Below are positions 43,593 to 53,627 of a DNA stretch of 64,000 bases, piece by piece. Where the stretch lies: assembly GCA_015055615.1 (NCBI GenBank), contig SVHT01000009.1, positions 1-64,000 on the forward strand. The letters are read 5' to 3'. The position numbers and the translations under genes were made by a program. This DNA is from Clostridiales bacterium (lineage in GTDB: Bacteria; Bacillota; Clostridia; Christensenellales; Borkfalkiaceae). Numbering within the stretch: position 1 is the stretch's first letter; every line of letters starts with the position of its first letter. The notes under the pieces were generated by a model. The model was not told the DNA's origin and did not search any database. It saw only the letters and a list, made by a program, of their open reading frames with translations.

Positions 43593-44635
43593 AGAAACGG
43601 CGCACGGAAATATCCATCGGGGGCATAGTCGCGTTTTTCCTTTTGATAGCGGGGACGGTAACGGTGTCTATGTTTATTTTCCACGTCGTCAACAAGAAGA
43701 GCGCGGGGGACGTCAAGACGATTGCCAGCGTAATGCTTGTGACGATACTCTTTTTGTCGATTGTCTGCACGGTTTGCGATTTAATACGCAGACGTATTAT
43801 GATTGACGCTCCGACAAAGCAGATTTTGGAGGCGACGGAACGCATCGCCACGGGGGATTTTTCGGTACGTTTAACGCCCCGACACCGCTATGAAAAATAC
43901 GACCAATACGACGTGATTATGGAAAATCTCAACGTTATGGCGGCAGAGCTTAGAAAATCGGAAGTGTTAAAGACGGACTTCATCTCCAACGTCTCGCACG
44001 AATTAAAAACGCCGTTGACGGTAATTCGCAGTTATTCGGAGCTTATGCAGACGGAAACGGACGAGGAATTGCGTAATAAATACGCCGAAACAGTGGTATT
44101 GGCGGCAAAACGTTTGTCCAATTTGACGGGCAACATCTTGCAACTGAGCAAGCTCGAAAACCAAAAAATAGTTCCCCAAAAACAGCGTTTTCGCTTGGAC
44201 GAGAGCCTTGCAGAGTGCATTTTGGGCTTTGAGGAGAGTATAGAAAAGAAGGGAATAGAGCTTGATTGCGAGTTGGAAGAGATGGAGATTTTTTCTTCGC
44301 AGAGCTATTTGGAGTTGGTATGGAACAACCTGCTTTCCAACGCCGTCAAATTCACAAACGACGGGGGACGTATCGCAATCACGCTGAAAAAACAGGGCAA
44401 AAACGCGGTGATTTCGGTGTCGGACAGCGGTTGCGGAATCTCTGCGGAGGCAGGCGAACGGCTGTTTGACAAATTCTATCAAGGCGAAACTTCGCACGCG
44501 CACGAGGGAAATGGATTAGGGCTTGCGCTCGTCAAAAAGGTAATCGATATTTTGGGCGGTAAAATTTCGGTCAAGAGCGAATTGGGCAAGGGCAGTACCT
44601 TTACCGTCGCTATCCACGAAGACGTGAACGAGTAA
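43589..44635 (+). CDS. Sensor histidine kinase
   Basis: A 348-residue membrane kinase, partner of the preceding regulator. Two helices (about 12-34 and 45-66) are separated by only some ten residues, so there is no extracellular sensor domain; such kinases sense in the membrane or through partners. A HAMP-like linker follows. Phosphorylation site His137 in FISNVSHELKTPL; ATP domain with NAVKFTNDGG, DSGCGIS and GNGLGLALVKKVIDILGG. The true start at 43589 overlaps the regulator's stop codon. Confidence 0.95.
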   Translation: MKKRRTEISIGGIVAFFLLIAGTVTVSMFIFHVVNKKSAGDVKTIASVMLVTILFLSIVCTVCDLIRRRIMIDAPTKQILEATERIATGDFSVRLTPRHRYEKYDQYDVIMENLNVMAAELRKSEVLKTDFISNVSHELKTPLTVIRSYSELMQTETDEELRNKYAETVVLAAKRLSNLTGNILQLSKLENQKIVPQKQRFRLDESLAECILGFEESIEKKGIELDCELEEMEIFSSQSYLELVWNNLLSNAVKFTNDGGRIAITLKKQGKNAVISVSDSGCGISAEAGERLFDKFYQGETSHAHEGNGLGLALVKKVIDILGGKISVKSELGKGSTFTVAIHEDVNE

Positions 44636-44645
44636 GGTAATCACT

Positions 44646-45650
44646 ATGGAGCAAAGTTTTTGGGCAAAATGTAAAAACTTTTGGATAAAGGCATGGAGTG
44701 CAATAAAACGTTTCACGTGGAATATTTGGCAAAAAATTAAGAAACCTAAGGCGGGTATATTGGCGCTCGTCTATGCTTTAACGGTATTGGTTTGCGGGTT
44801 TTCCATTGCGGTTGCAATTTTAACGACGTTGGATAGGTGTAAACCATGGTTGGCGATAATCGGGTACGTATCTTACGGCGTAGCGACGGTGTTACTGACG
44901 TACGCCGTCTATACCCTCGTTACGGTATTGCCAAAACAATTCCGTGCGGTCAAGGGGAAACTCCGTAGCCACAAATACATTGGGAAACTCATGGAAAATT
45001 ACGAGCTTAGAACGGTTATTTTTGCGGTGTTTTCCGTGGCGGTAACCCTTGCGTTCGTTGCCTACCACGCCGTCGCCTCGTGGTTATACCACTCCGTTTG
45101 GTTTGGCGCGCTGGCGACCTATTATATCATTTTGCTCATTATCCGAGGCGGCATTGTATTGTACCATGGCAAGCATCGGAAAAGGGAACGGGAAAAGGAA
45201 AGGGGAATTCGCAAATACCGCGCTTGCGGTATCGGATTGATGATTACGATTTCGGCATTGTCCGCGACCATTTGGGAAATGGTGCAAAACGGCGCGGCAA
45301 CGAGGCGCGCGGGCTTGATGATTTACGTCGTAGCGACGTATACGTGTTACAAAATCGCCATGTCTATCGTCCATTTTATCAAGGCGAAAAAGCAGGACGA
45401 TTATACCGTTGACGCCCTTCGTAACGTCAATTTAGCGGATGCGGCGGTGGCGTTGCTTGCGATGCAAGCGTCGATGTTGCAAGAATTTTCCGAAACAGGC
45501 TTGCCTATTTTCAATATCCTTACGGGGGCGGGCGTGTGCTTGTTCGTGTTCGGGTTGGGGCTGTATATGGTGATACGCTCGCAACGTTTTAAAAGAGAAG
45601 TACAAGAAGAATTCACGGGAGATAAAGGAGATAAATCAGATGGATACTAA
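44646..45650 (+). CDS. Multi-spanning membrane protein downstream of the two-component system
   Basis: A 334-residue protein, not recognised. A basic, tryptophan-rich N-terminus (KNFWIKAWSAIKRFTWNIW) precedes eight or so helices (ILALVYALTVLVCGFSIAVAI, VIFAVFSVAVTLAFVAYHAV and others), with a cytoplasmic HGKHRKREREKERGIRKY loop near 170-187. It begins ten bases after the kinase stop and overlaps the next gene by 11 bases, so it is part of the same operon and might serve as signal partner of the loop-less kinase. Confidence 0.75.
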   Translation: MEQSFWAKCKNFWIKAWSAIKRFTWNIWQKIKKPKAGILALVYALTVLVCGFSIAVAILTTLDRCKPWLAIIGYVSYGVATVLLTYAVYTLVTVLPKQFRAVKGKLRSHKYIGKLMENYELRTVIFAVFSVAVTLAFVAYHAVASWLYHSVWFGALATYYIILLIIRGGIVLYHGKHRKREREKERGIRKYRACGIGLMITISALSATIWEMVQNGAATRRAGLMIYVVATYTCYKIAMSIVHFIKAKKQDDYTVDALRNVNLADAAVALLAMQASMLQEFSETGLPIFNILTGAGVCLFVFGLGLYMVIRSQRFKREVQEEFTGDKGDKSDGY

Positions 45651-46041
45651 CAAACCGTACGAGTATACGTATACCGCGCCGACGGAATCAGAGCGCAAAG
45701 TGGCGGAAGATATTCGCCGTCGCTATCAGCCGACCGAAAAGAAAGACACGGCGTTTATGCAACTAAAAAAATTGGACCAAAAAGCGCGTTCCGTGCCAAT
45801 GATCGTCGCATTGTCGTTGGGGATACTCGGCACGTTGCTTTTTGGCGGTGGCATGGCAATCGTTTTGGAAAAGCTTTTGTCGCACTACTTGTTTGTGGGG
45901 ATTAGCTTGTCCGTGGTGGGCTTAGCGCCGATTTTATCGGCGTACCCCACGTACTGTAAGCTTTCTAAAAAATACAAGGATAAATACGGCGATGAAATTA
46001 TACGGCTCAGCGATGAAATTTTGAACGAAAGCGAGGAATAA
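45640..46041 (+). CDS. Conserved two-helix membrane protein
   Basis: A 133-residue protein with the start YEYTYTAPTESERKVAEDIRRRY, a linker with LKKLDQKARSVP, two helices (MIVALSLGILGTLLFGGGMAIV and LFVGISLSVVGLAPILSAYP), and the charged end KKYKDKYGDEIIRLSDEILNE. This pattern is frequent in gut Clostridia as an uncharacterised family, sometimes misnamed a reductase. Its start lies inside the previous gene with GGGAGATAAAGGAG upstream. Last gene of the operon. Confidence 0.78.
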   Translation: MDTNKPYEYTYTAPTESERKVAEDIRRRYQPTEKKDTAFMQLKKLDQKARSVPMIVALSLGILGTLLFGGGMAIVLEKLLSHYLFVGISLSVVGLAPILSAYPTYCKLSKKYKDKYGDEIIRLSDEILNESEE

Positions 46042-46063
46042 ACAGAGAAATGCATAAAGAAAG

Positions 46064-46089
46064 CGCGTCTTGAAAGGGGCGCGTTTTTT
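46064..46089 (+). terminator. Terminator of the two-component operon
   Basis: CGCGTCTT against AGGGGCGCG with wobble pairs, then six Ts. Confidence 0.75.
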
Positions 46090-46188
46090 CGTGCTTTTAC
46101 AACCAATCTTTTCCGCTTGTATGAAAATAAAAAAACAGAAAATACTATAAAGGCGTGGGGACGCGCCTGCGAAAACGAGGGGGGACGT

Positions 46189-46545
46189 GTGTTAAACAAA
46201 CGGGAAACGGAAGTGATGAACGTCATATTTTCACTCTGCCACGATAAGGGCGTGGGGTTGGTTTCGCCTACGGAAATTTTGGATATGCTCCCCAAAAAAC
46301 GCCGTTACACGGAGGAACGCGTCGAAGGGATTTTAAACGAGCTCGCCCTCGATAACTATTTCGAGCTGTTATCTTCCGAGCGCAAGGGCGAGAAGATGTA
46401 CGTGATTTCGTTGCGCACCAACGGCTACGCCTTTAAAAGGGGGTATGTGCAAAGACGTCGGGACGCGTTGTTTAAGGTGTTTTGGGCGGTCGTATCGGCG
46501 GTGATTGCGTTTACGGTCGGGGTGCTGCTTAAACGGATATTTTAA
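46189..46545 (+). CDS. Winged-helix protein with C-terminal membrane helix
   Basis: A 118-residue protein. Residues 1-85 form a winged-helix-like domain (NKRETEVMNVIFSLCHDKG, SPTEILDMLPKKRRYTEERV, ILNELALDNYFELLSSERKG); a helix at the end, VFWAVVSAVIAFTVGVLLKRIF, would tether it to the membrane. The GTG at 46189, five bases after GAGGGGGG, is the best start. The last codons are also part of the terminator stem at 46531-46560. Known as a hypothetical family in Clostridia; a membrane-bound regulator is a guess. Confidence 0.72.
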   Translation: MLNKRETEVMNVIFSLCHDKGVGLVSPTEILDMLPKKRRYTEERVEGILNELALDNYFELLSSERKGEKMYVISLRTNGYAFKRGYVQRRRDALFKVFWAVVSAVIAFTVGVLLKRIF

Positions 46546-46566
46546 AGAAAATATCCGTTTTTTGTT
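46531..46566 (+). terminator. Terminator overlapping the end of the winged-helix gene
   Basis: AAACGGATATTTT (46531-46543) and AAAATATCCGTTT (46548-46560), perfect 13-bp stem, AAAG loop, Ts after. The left arm encodes the last residues and the stop codon lies at the loop. Confidence 0.88.
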
Positions 46567-46593
46567 TACATTTTCGCACGGCTGTGGTATAAT
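46565..46593 (+). promoter_or_regulatory. Promoter for uvrB-uvrA
   Basis: TTTACA (46565-46570), 17 bp, TATAAT (46588-46593). No clear LexA-type palindrome (GAAC-N4-GTTC) is seen over it. Confidence 0.82.
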
Positions 46594-46643
46594 ATATTGG
46601 CAAACATTTGTTTGAAGAAAAAACGCCCAAGGAGGACGACAAA

Positions 46644-48608
46644 ATGGAATTTAAATTGCACGCGCCGTACGCTCCGACGGGCGACCAACCGCAAGCGATT
46701 GAAAAGCTGACGGAAGGGGTTTTGGACGGTATTCGCACCCAAGTTCTCGTCGGCGTGACGGGGAGCGGTAAAACCTTCACGATGGCAAACGTCATCAAAA
46801 ACGTCAACCGTCCTACCCTCGTGATTGCGCATAATAAGACGTTGGCGGCGCAGCTCTGCAACGAATTTCGGGAGTTTTTCCCCGAAAACCGCGTGGAATA
46901 TTTCGTGTCCTATTACGATTATTATCAGCCCGAAAGCTATATTCCGTCCACCGATACGTATATCGAAAAGGACCTGAGCATGAACGACGAAATCGACAAG
47001 CTTAGAAACAGCGCGACGGGCTCGCTGATGGAGCGGAAAGACGTCATCGTGGTGGCGTCGGTGTCCTGCATTTACGGGCTTGGCGCGCCCGAGGAGTACT
47101 TCCGTTTGTCCTTATCCTTGCGCCCGGGTATGGAGTGGGAACGCAACGAGCTGATGCGAAAGCTTATCGAATTGCAGTATTCCCGCAACGATACGGATTT
47201 TCACCGCGCGACCTTCCGCGTCCGTGGCGACGCGCTGGAAATTTTCCCCGCCTCCAACTCCGAGGTGGCGATTCGCTTGGAATTTTGGGGGGACGAAATT
47301 GAAAAAATTTACGAGGTGGAGGCGCTGACGGGCGACAAGATTAACGAGCTGTCGCACGTGGCGATTTTTCCCGCCAGCCAGTACGCTGTGGGGACGGAAA
47401 AACTGCGCGGGGCCTTAGCGATGATTGAAGAAGATTTGCGGGGCGAGGTGCGCGCCTTTGAAGAAGAGGGCAAAATTTTGGAGGCGCAACGCCTTAAACA
47501 GCGTACCGAACACGACCTTGAAATGATGCGTGAAATCGGGTATTGCAGCGGCATTGAAAATTACAGCCGTTATTTTGACGGCAGACAGCCGGGACAACCG
47601 TCCTTTACCTTGCTCGATTATTTCCCGTCGGGGGAATTTTTGGTATTTATTGACGAGAGCCATATGACAATTCCCCAGATTCGCGCGATGTACCACGGCG
47701 ACCTATCCCGCAAGAAGAATTTGGTAGAATACGGTTTCCGTATGCAAGCGGCGTTTGACAACCGTCCGTTGACGTTTGCAGAGTTTGACGCGCGCGTACC
47801 GCAACTCGTCTGCGTGTCTGCAACTCCCGCCCCGTACGAGCTGGAACAAGCGGGGCAAACGGTGGAACAGCTCATCCGACCGACGGGCTTGCTCGATCCC
47901 GAAATCACGGTAAAACCGACCAAAGGACAGATTGACGATTTGCTCTCCGAAATCAAAAGGACGGTAAACGACGGGGGACGTGTCTTAATCACGACCTTGA
48001 CAAAGCGTATGGCAGAAGAGCTTACCGACTATTTAAAGGAGCATTCTATCAAGGTCAAATACATGCACAGCGACATCGACACGTTGGAGCGTATCGACAT
48101 CGTCAACGGTTTGCGCCTTGGCGAATTCGACGTGCTTTGCGGTATCAATTTGCTCCGCGAGGGGTTGGACTTGCCCGAGGTAAAATTGGTGGCGATTTTG
48201 GACGCGGATAAGGAAGGCTTTTTGCGTAGCGATACTTCGCTTATCCAAACGATTGGGCGCGCGGCGCGAAACAGCGAAGGGCGAGTGATTATGTACGCCG
48301 ACGCGGTGACGGACAGTATGAAACGCGCGATTGGGGAAACGAATCGCCGCCGCAGTATTCAGGACGAATACAACAAGGCGCACGGCATCGTGCCCAAGAC
48401 GATTATCAAGGACGTTAAATCAACCCTTGTGATTACGAAGAAAAAGACGGACGAGGATATCAAGATGCAGGATATCCCCGATGAGATTGAAAAGCTGAAA
48501 GCGCTGATGAAAATGGCAAGCGCGCAGCTCGATTTTGAACGGGCGATTGAGATACGCGAAAAGATAGCTTCGTTGAAGATGAAACTGCACAAAGCGATGC
48601 GCAAATAA
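46644..48608 (+). CDS. uvrB: Excinuclease ABC subunit B
   Basis: A 654-residue damage-verifying helicase of nucleotide excision repair. Walker [16 protein letters not shown] (near 36-50), the DNA-clamping hairpin [21 protein letters not shown] near 92-112, DESHMT, motif [17 protein letters not shown] and QTIGRAARN, and a C-terminal UVR helix pair ([17 protein letters not shown]) that contacts UvrA and UvrC. The start at 46644 follows AAGGAGGAC. It lies 19 bases before uvrA. Confidence 0.97.
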   Translation: MEFKLHAPYAPTGDQPQAIEKLTEGVLDGIRTQVLVGVTGSGKTFTMANVIKNVNRPTLVIAHNKTLAAQLCNEFREFFPENRVEYFVSYYDYYQPESYIPSTDTYIEKDLSMNDEIDKLRNSATGSLMERKDVIVVASVSCIYGLGAPEEYFRLSLSLRPGMEWERNELMRKLIELQYSRNDTDFHRATFRVRGDALEIFPASNSEVAIRLEFWGDEIEKIYEVEALTGDKINELSHVAIFPASQYAVGTEKLRGALAMIEEDLRGEVRAFEEEGKILEAQRLKQRTEHDLEMMREIGYCSGIENYSRYFDGRQPGQPSFTLLDYFPSGEFLVFIDESHMTIPQIRAMYHGDLSRKKNLVEYGFRMQAAFDNRPLTFAEFDARVPQLVCVSATPAPYELEQAGQTVEQLIRPTGLLDPEITVKPTKGQIDDLLSEIKRTVNDGGRVLITTLTKRMAEELTDYLKEHSIKVKYMHSDIDTLERIDIVNGLRLGEFDVLCGINLLREGLDLPEVKLVAILDADKEGFLRSDTSLIQTIGRAARNSEGRVIMYADAVTDSMKRAIGETNRRRSIQDEYNKAHGIVPKTIIKDVKSTLVITKKKTDEDIKMQDIPDEIEKLKALMKMASAQLDFERAIEIREKIASLKMKLHKAMRK

Positions 48609-48627
48609 CGGCGCAAAGGAAAACTGT

Positions 48628-51444
48628 ATGCAAGAAAATATTGTTATCAAAGGCGCAAAAGAGAACAATTTAAAAAACGTCGACTTGACGATTCCCCGCA
48701 ACCAACTGACGGTGTTTACGGGGCTTTCGGGGAGCGGTAAATCGACTTTGGCGTTCGACACCATTTTTGCCGAGGGGCAAAGACGGTACGTGGAGAGCCT
48801 TTCTTCCTACGCCCGCCAATTTTTAGGGCAAATGGAAAAACCGGACGTCGAGAGTATCGACGGGCTTTCGCCTGCGATTTCTATCGACCAAAAAACGACC
48901 TCGCGCAACCCCCGCTCGACGGTGGGTACGGTTACGGAAGTATACGATTATTTTCGTTTGCTGTTTGCGCGGATTGGCGTGCCCCATTGCCCGCAATGTG
49001 GCAGAGAGATTCGCCGTCAGACGGTGGACGAGATATGCGATCGGGTTATGGCGATGCCCGAGGGGAGCAAAATCCTTGTCAACGCCCCCGTCGTTCGCGG
49101 TAGAAAAGGGGAGTACGTCAAAGAGCTGAAAGGCTTTAAAAAGAGCGGTTACGGCAGAGTAAAAATCGACGGAATCGTATACGATTTGCAAGAAGAAATC
49201 AAGCTGGAAAAGAATATCAAACACAATATTTCGGTCGTAGTGGACCGTTTGGTGGTAAAACCGACGGTGCAAAAGCGTTTGACGGACAGCTTAGAGGCGG
49301 CGTTAAAGCTTGCCGACGGCTTGGTGGTGATTGATTGCGAGGGGCAAGAGGACCTTTATTCGGTCAATTACGCTTGTCCCGATTGCGGTATTTCGTTGGA
49401 AGAAATCGAACCGAGAATGTTTTCGTTCAATACCGTGTATGGGGCTTGCCCCGTTTGCTCGGGCTTGGGATTTAAGAGCTTTGTCGACCCCGACTTGATT
49501 TGTCCCGACAAAACCAAAACCTTGCGCGAGGGCGCGATGCGGGTCACGGGCTGGAATTTGGGCTCGGGCACAATGGCGCTGATGGAACTTTCCGCGCTGT
49601 CGAAAGCGTACGGTTTTTCGTTGGACGTGCCTGTGCAGGACTTGCCCGAAGAAGTCTACGATATGTTGATGTACGGTAGCGACAGAGCGGTGGATATGCA
49701 CTACCAAACCCGCTCCTTTTCGGGGAGCTTTAAAAAGCATTGGGAAGGGTATGTCAACAACCTGCAACGACGCTACGGCACGACGACCTCGGACGGGGTA
49801 AAGAGCGATATCGAACGGCTGATGCGTAGCGCGCCCTGCGACGGTTGTAACGGTAAACGTCTGAAAAAGGAGGCGCTGTCGGTATACGTCGGCGGTAAAA
49901 ATATTTGGGAACTTTGCGAGATGTCCGTGGACAATCTTTGTGATTTCATGGACGAGTTGCTCCCCAAACTTACGCAAACGGAACACTTGATTGCCGACGC
50001 CATTATCAAAGAAATCAACAGCCGTTTGGGCTTTTTGCGGAACGTGGGGCTGAACTATTTGACGCTCACCCGTACGGCGGTCACCCTTTCGGGGGGCGAA
50101 AGTCAGCGTATCCGTCTTGCTACGCAAATTGGTAGCGCGTTGACGGGGGTGCTGTATATTTTGGACGAGCCGAGTATCGGTCTGCACCAACGCGACAACG
50201 AAAAGCTGTTAAATTCCCTCAAAGGCTTGCGTGATTTGGGCAATACGTTGATTGTGGTTGAACACGACGAGGACACCATGCGCGCGGCGGATTATATCGT
50301 GGATATTGGTCCGAAAGCGGGGGTACACGGTGGCGAAATCGTGGCTTGCGGTACGCAAGCGGATATCATGAACGAGCCCCGCTCTATTACGGGCGACTAC
50401 CTTGCGGGTAGACGGAAAATCGAAACGCCCCTCGTGCGTAAACAGCCGTCGGATAAGTGGTTAAAACTCTACGGTTGCAAACAGAACAACCTGAAAAATA
50501 TCGACGTGAAAGTACCCGTGGGCTTGATAACGGCGGTGACGGGGGTATCGGGGAGCGGTAAATCGAGCTTCGTCAACGAAATCGTATATCCGTTGCTCGC
50601 CAACACGCACAACGGCGCGAAACACAAACTCGGCGCGTATGAAAGGGTGGAGGGGTTGGATTATTTTGATAAAGTAATCGCCATCGACCAATCGCCGATT
50701 GGCAGAACGCCACGCAGTAATCCCGCCACGTATACGGGGGTTTTCAATGCAATCCGTGATTTGTTTGCAATGACGCCCGACGCCAAGGAGCGCGGTTACA
50801 AGGCGGGACGGTTCTCCTTTAACGTGTCCGGCGGTCGGTGTGAGCATTGCTTTGGCGACGGTATTATCAAGATAGAAATGCACTTCTTGCCCGACATTTT
50901 CGTGCCTTGCGAAGTGTGCGGGGGGAAACGTTATAACCGCGAAACGATTGAAGTTAAATACAAGGGCAAGAGCATTGCCGACGTGCTGGATATGACGGTG
51001 GAAGAGGCATGCGAGTTCTTCGCGCCCGTACCGACCATATATAATAAGATTAAGACTCTCAACGACGTGGGGCTTGGGTATATCAAATTGGGGCAGAGCT
51101 CTACGACGCTGTCTGGGGGCGAGGCGCAGCGCGTCAAGCTTGCGACGGAGCTTGCAAAACGTTCTACGGGCAAGACGTTGTATATCTTGGACGAGCCGAC
51201 GACGGGGTTGCATAGCTATGACGTGGACAAGCTGATTAAGATTTTACTGCAACTGCGAGAGGGTGGAAACAGCGTATTGATTATCGAGCATAATTTGGAC
51301 GTTATCAAGACGGCGGATTATATCGTTGACCTTGGTCCCGAGGGGGGCGACGGCGGCGGAACGATTGTCTGCGAGGGCACGCCCGAAGAGGTAGCGCAGG
51401 TGGAAAACAGCTACACGGGTCAGTTCTTAAAAAAGGTATTATAA
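48628..51444 (+). CDS. uvrA: Excinuclease ABC subunit A
   Basis: A 938-residue damage-recognition ATPase. Two ABC modules: Walker A GLSGSGKSTLAFDTI (near 32-46) and GVSGSGKSSFVNEIV (near 640); signatures LSGGESQRIRLA and LSGGEAQRVKLATELAKR; zinc knuckles CPQCG, CPDC/CPVC, and CEHCFGDG/CEVCGGKR. Q-loop and YVESLSSYARQFL are intact. It completes the UvrBA operon; uvrC is not in the window. Confidence 0.97.
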   Translation: MQENIVIKGAKENNLKNVDLTIPRNQLTVFTGLSGSGKSTLAFDTIFAEGQRRYVESLSSYARQFLGQMEKPDVESIDGLSPAISIDQKTTSRNPRSTVGTVTEVYDYFRLLFARIGVPHCPQCGREIRRQTVDEICDRVMAMPEGSKILVNAPVVRGRKGEYVKELKGFKKSGYGRVKIDGIVYDLQEEIKLEKNIKHNISVVVDRLVVKPTVQKRLTDSLEAALKLADGLVVIDCEGQEDLYSVNYACPDCGISLEEIEPRMFSFNTVYGACPVCSGLGFKSFVDPDLICPDKTKTLREGAMRVTGWNLGSGTMALMELSALSKAYGFSLDVPVQDLPEEVYDMLMYGSDRAVDMHYQTRSFSGSFKKHWEGYVNNLQRRYGTTTSDGVKSDIERLMRSAPCDGCNGKRLKKEALSVYVGGKNIWELCEMSVDNLCDFMDELLPKLTQTEHLIADAIIKEINSRLGFLRNVGLNYLTLTRTAVTLSGGESQRIRLATQIGSALTGVLYILDEPSIGLHQRDNEKLLNSLKGLRDLGNTLIVVEHDEDTMRAADYIVDIGPKAGVHGGEIVACGTQADIMNEPRSITGDYLAGRRKIETPLVRKQPSDKWLKLYGCKQNNLKNIDVKVPVGLITAVTGVSGSGKSSFVNEIVYPLLANTHNGAKHKLGAYERVEGLDYFDKVIAIDQSPIGRTPRSNPATYTGVFNAIRDLFAMTPDAKERGYKAGRFSFNVSGGRCEHCFGDGIIKIEMHFLPDIFVPCEVCGGKRYNRETIEVKYKGKSIADVLDMTVEEACEFFAPVPTIYNKIKTLNDVGLGYIKLGQSSTTLSGGEAQRVKLATELAKRSTGKTLYILDEPTTGLHSYDVDKLIKILLQLREGGNSVLIIEHNLDVIKTADYIVDLGPEGGDGGGTIVCEGTPEEVAQVENSYTGQFLKKVL

Positions 51445-51454
51445 AATAGCATAA

Positions 51455-51491
51455 AAAAGGGCGTTACCGTATCGCGGTGAACGCTCTTTTT
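51455..51491 (+). terminator. Terminator of uvrA
   Basis: AAAGGGCGTTACCG against CGGTGAACGCTCTTT with one bulge, then Ts. Confidence 0.78.
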
Positions 51492-51499
51492 AATGAGAA

Positions 51500-51535
51500 A
51501 AAACGGAGTATTGCAAAAATGCAAAACTCCGTTTT
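51500..51535. terminator. Bidirectional terminator between uvrA and proC
   Basis: AAAACGGAGT (51500-51509) and ACTCCGTTTT (51526-51535), with a second helix TTGCA/TGCAA inside and A/T runs on both sides. It lies five bases past the proC stop. Confidence 0.85.
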
Positions 51536-51539
51536 GTTT

Positions 51540-52337
51540 TTATTTCTTCAATTCCAAGGTGCGTTTATACGCTGCGGTGACCGCCTCAATCGTCGCCCCC
51601 CTAAACCCAGCCTTTTCCAAAGCGTGGATACCCGCAATCGTCGTACCGCCAGGGGAGCATACCGCGTCCTTTAAATCGGCGGGGTGACCGTATTCTAAAA
51701 GCATTTCCGCCGCCCCGAGCAAGGTCTGCGCCGCATACAAAGCCGCCTTATCGCGGGGTACGCCGCATTCCACGCCACCGTCGGCAAGCGCCTCGGCAAA
51801 CGCATACACGAACGCAGGTCCGCAACCGGACAACGCGCTGCCCGCGTCAATTTTATCTTCGGGGATTTTATCGAAAACGCCCGCCTTCGCAAACGCCGTC
51901 AAAAATTCCCGCTCTGCGCCCTCGCACACGTCCGCCGTCGTGTATAAAATCATACCTTGCCCCAACGCAACGGGGGTGTTGGGCATAATACGTATCACGG
52001 GCAACGCCGCGCCGATAAAGGAACGAATCGCCCCAATCGACAAGCCCGCGGCAATCGTCACCACGACCACGTCCTTACGCGCGCGTAAAACCTCCGCAAA
52101 ATCCGCAATCGCGCTTTCCATGACCTGCGGTTTTACCGCCAAAACGATAAACTTCGCGTTTTCAGCGATATCCTGCGCCGTCGTACCGACCGCGCCCAAG
52201 GTCTTTTCAAACTTTTCCACCTTTGCTTTGTCAAAATCACAAACGGCGATTTTATTTCCGTCCACGGTTTTTGCGGCGGCTTGCACCAGCGCCCCACCCA
52301 TATTACCGCAACCGATAAACCCAAGCGTATATTTCAT
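51540..52337 (-). CDS. proC: Pyrroline-5-carboxylate reductase
   Basis: A 265-residue NADPH enzyme, last step of proline synthesis. GFIGCGNMGGALVQAA (7-22) is the Rossmann loop, VKPQVMESAI follows, PNTPVALGQGM near 118-128 and SALSGCGPAFVYAFAEALADGGV near 165-187 form the active site and dimer helix. It follows proA after 12 bases. Confidence 0.96.
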   Translation of the reverse strand: MKYTLGFIGCGNMGGALVQAAAKTVDGNKIAVCDFDKAKVEKFEKTLGAVGTTAQDIAENAKFIVLAVKPQVMESAIADFAEVLRARKDVVVVTIAAGLSIGAIRSFIGAALPVIRIMPNTPVALGQGMILYTTADVCEGAEREFLTAFAKAGVFDKIPEDKIDAGSALSGCGPAFVYAFAEALADGGVECGVPRDKAALYAAQTLLGAAEMLLEYGHPADLKDAVCSPGGTTIAGIHALEKAGFRGATIEAVTAAYKRTLELKK

Positions 52338-52349
52338 ATCCCGTACTCC

Positions 52350-53621
52350 TTATCGAATTTGTCCGTCGCCCTTGACGATATATTTATAAGAACAGAGCTC
52401 TTCCAAGCCCATCGGTCCGCGCGCATGCAATTTCTGCGTAGAAATCCCAATTTCGCAACCCTTACCAAATTCCCCGCCGTCGGTGAAACGGGTGGACGCG
52501 TTGATATACACCGCCGCGCTGTCCACGTAAAGGGCGAACTTTTCGCAAAGCGCGTTATCCTCGCTGACGATACAATCGCTATGCCCCGTCGAGTGTGCGC
52601 CGATATGCGCAATCGCCTCGTCGCCGCTCTCAACCACCTTGACCGCCAAAATATAATTCAAAAATTCGGTATCGAAATCTTTTTCGTTCGCTTGAACAAC
52701 GGAGCTCTTACCGCCCAAAACCGCCCACGCCTTTTCATCGCAACGCAGCTCCACGGGGGGCAAGCCCTTTTCCTCGCGCTCCACGCACAGCCGTTCGTGC
52801 AAGAGGGGCAGAAAATCTTCTGCAATATTTTCGTGTATCAAGCAAACCTCTTCGGCGTTGCATACGGACGGGCGGGACGTCTTTGCGTTTTCAATAATGC
52901 GGAGAGCCTTTTCAATCGCCGCGCATTTATCCACGTACACGTGGCAAATCCCCGTACCCGTTTCAATGCAAGGGACTTTTGCGTTTTCCACGCAAGCCTT
53001 AATCAACCCTGCGCCGCCGCGCGGTATCAAGGCGTCTATGTAACCGACCGCCGTCATCATTTCGTTTGCGCTTTGACGGGAAGTATCTTCCACGATATTG
53101 ATAAAATCGGGGTTTAAACCCTCGCCCAGCAAAGCGTTTTTCATCGTTTCGACAATGGCGAAAGAGGAGTTGAACGCGTCCTTGCCCCCGCGCAATACGC
53201 ACACGTTACCGCTCTTAAAGCACAGCGCGCCCGCGTCGGAGGTTACGTTGGGACGGCTCTCGTAAATGATACCGACCACGCCGAGGGGAACCCGTTTTTT
53301 GGTGACGATTAAACCGTTTTTCAAGGTCGTTTCGTCCAAGACCGTACCCACGGGGTCGGGCAAATCGGCAACTTCGCGGATACCTTGCGCCATGCCCGCA
53401 ATACGTTTTTTGTCCAAGCGCAATCTGTCAATCATAACGTCGGGCAAAACGCCTTTCGCGTTTTCCACGTCCACGGCGTTCGCCGTCAAAATTTTGTCCG
53501 CGTTCTCTTCCAAAGCGTCCGCCATAGCAAGCAACGCTTTGTTTTTGACGACGGGGGATAAAATGCCCAAACCAACCGCCGCCGCTTTTGCGCTTTTTAA
53601 GATTTCAAGAGTCGTTTTCAT
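52350..53621 (-). CDS. proA: Glutamate-5-semialdehyde dehydrogenase
   Basis: A 423-residue gamma-glutamyl phosphate reductase. [20 protein letters not shown] near 112-131 is the family signature, [12 protein letters not shown] binds NADP, and the catalytic cysteine lies in [14 protein letters not shown] near 250-263. The C-terminus has [21 protein letters not shown]. It follows proB after six bases, so the kinase and dehydrogenase that share an unstable intermediate are coupled. Confidence 0.97.
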   Translation of the reverse strand: MKTTLEILKSAKAAAVGLGILSPVVKNKALLAMADALEENADKILTANAVDVENAKGVLPDVMIDRLRLDKKRIAGMAQGIREVADLPDPVGTVLDETTLKNGLIVTKKRVPLGVVGIIYESRPNVTSDAGALCFKSGNVCVLRGGKDAFNSSFAIVETMKNALLGEGLNPDFINIVEDTSRQSANEMMTAVGYIDALIPRGGAGLIKACVENAKVPCIETGTGICHVYVDKCAAIEKALRIIENAKTSRPSVCNAEEVCLIHENIAEDFLPLLHERLCVEREEKGLPPVELRCDEKAWAVLGGKSSVVQANEKDFDTEFLNYILAVKVVESGDEAIAHIGAHSTGHSDCIVSEDNALCEKFALYVDSAAVYINASTRFTDGGEFGKGCEIGISTQKLHARGPMGLEELCSYKYIVKGDGQIR

Positions 53622-53627
53622 ATTCTT

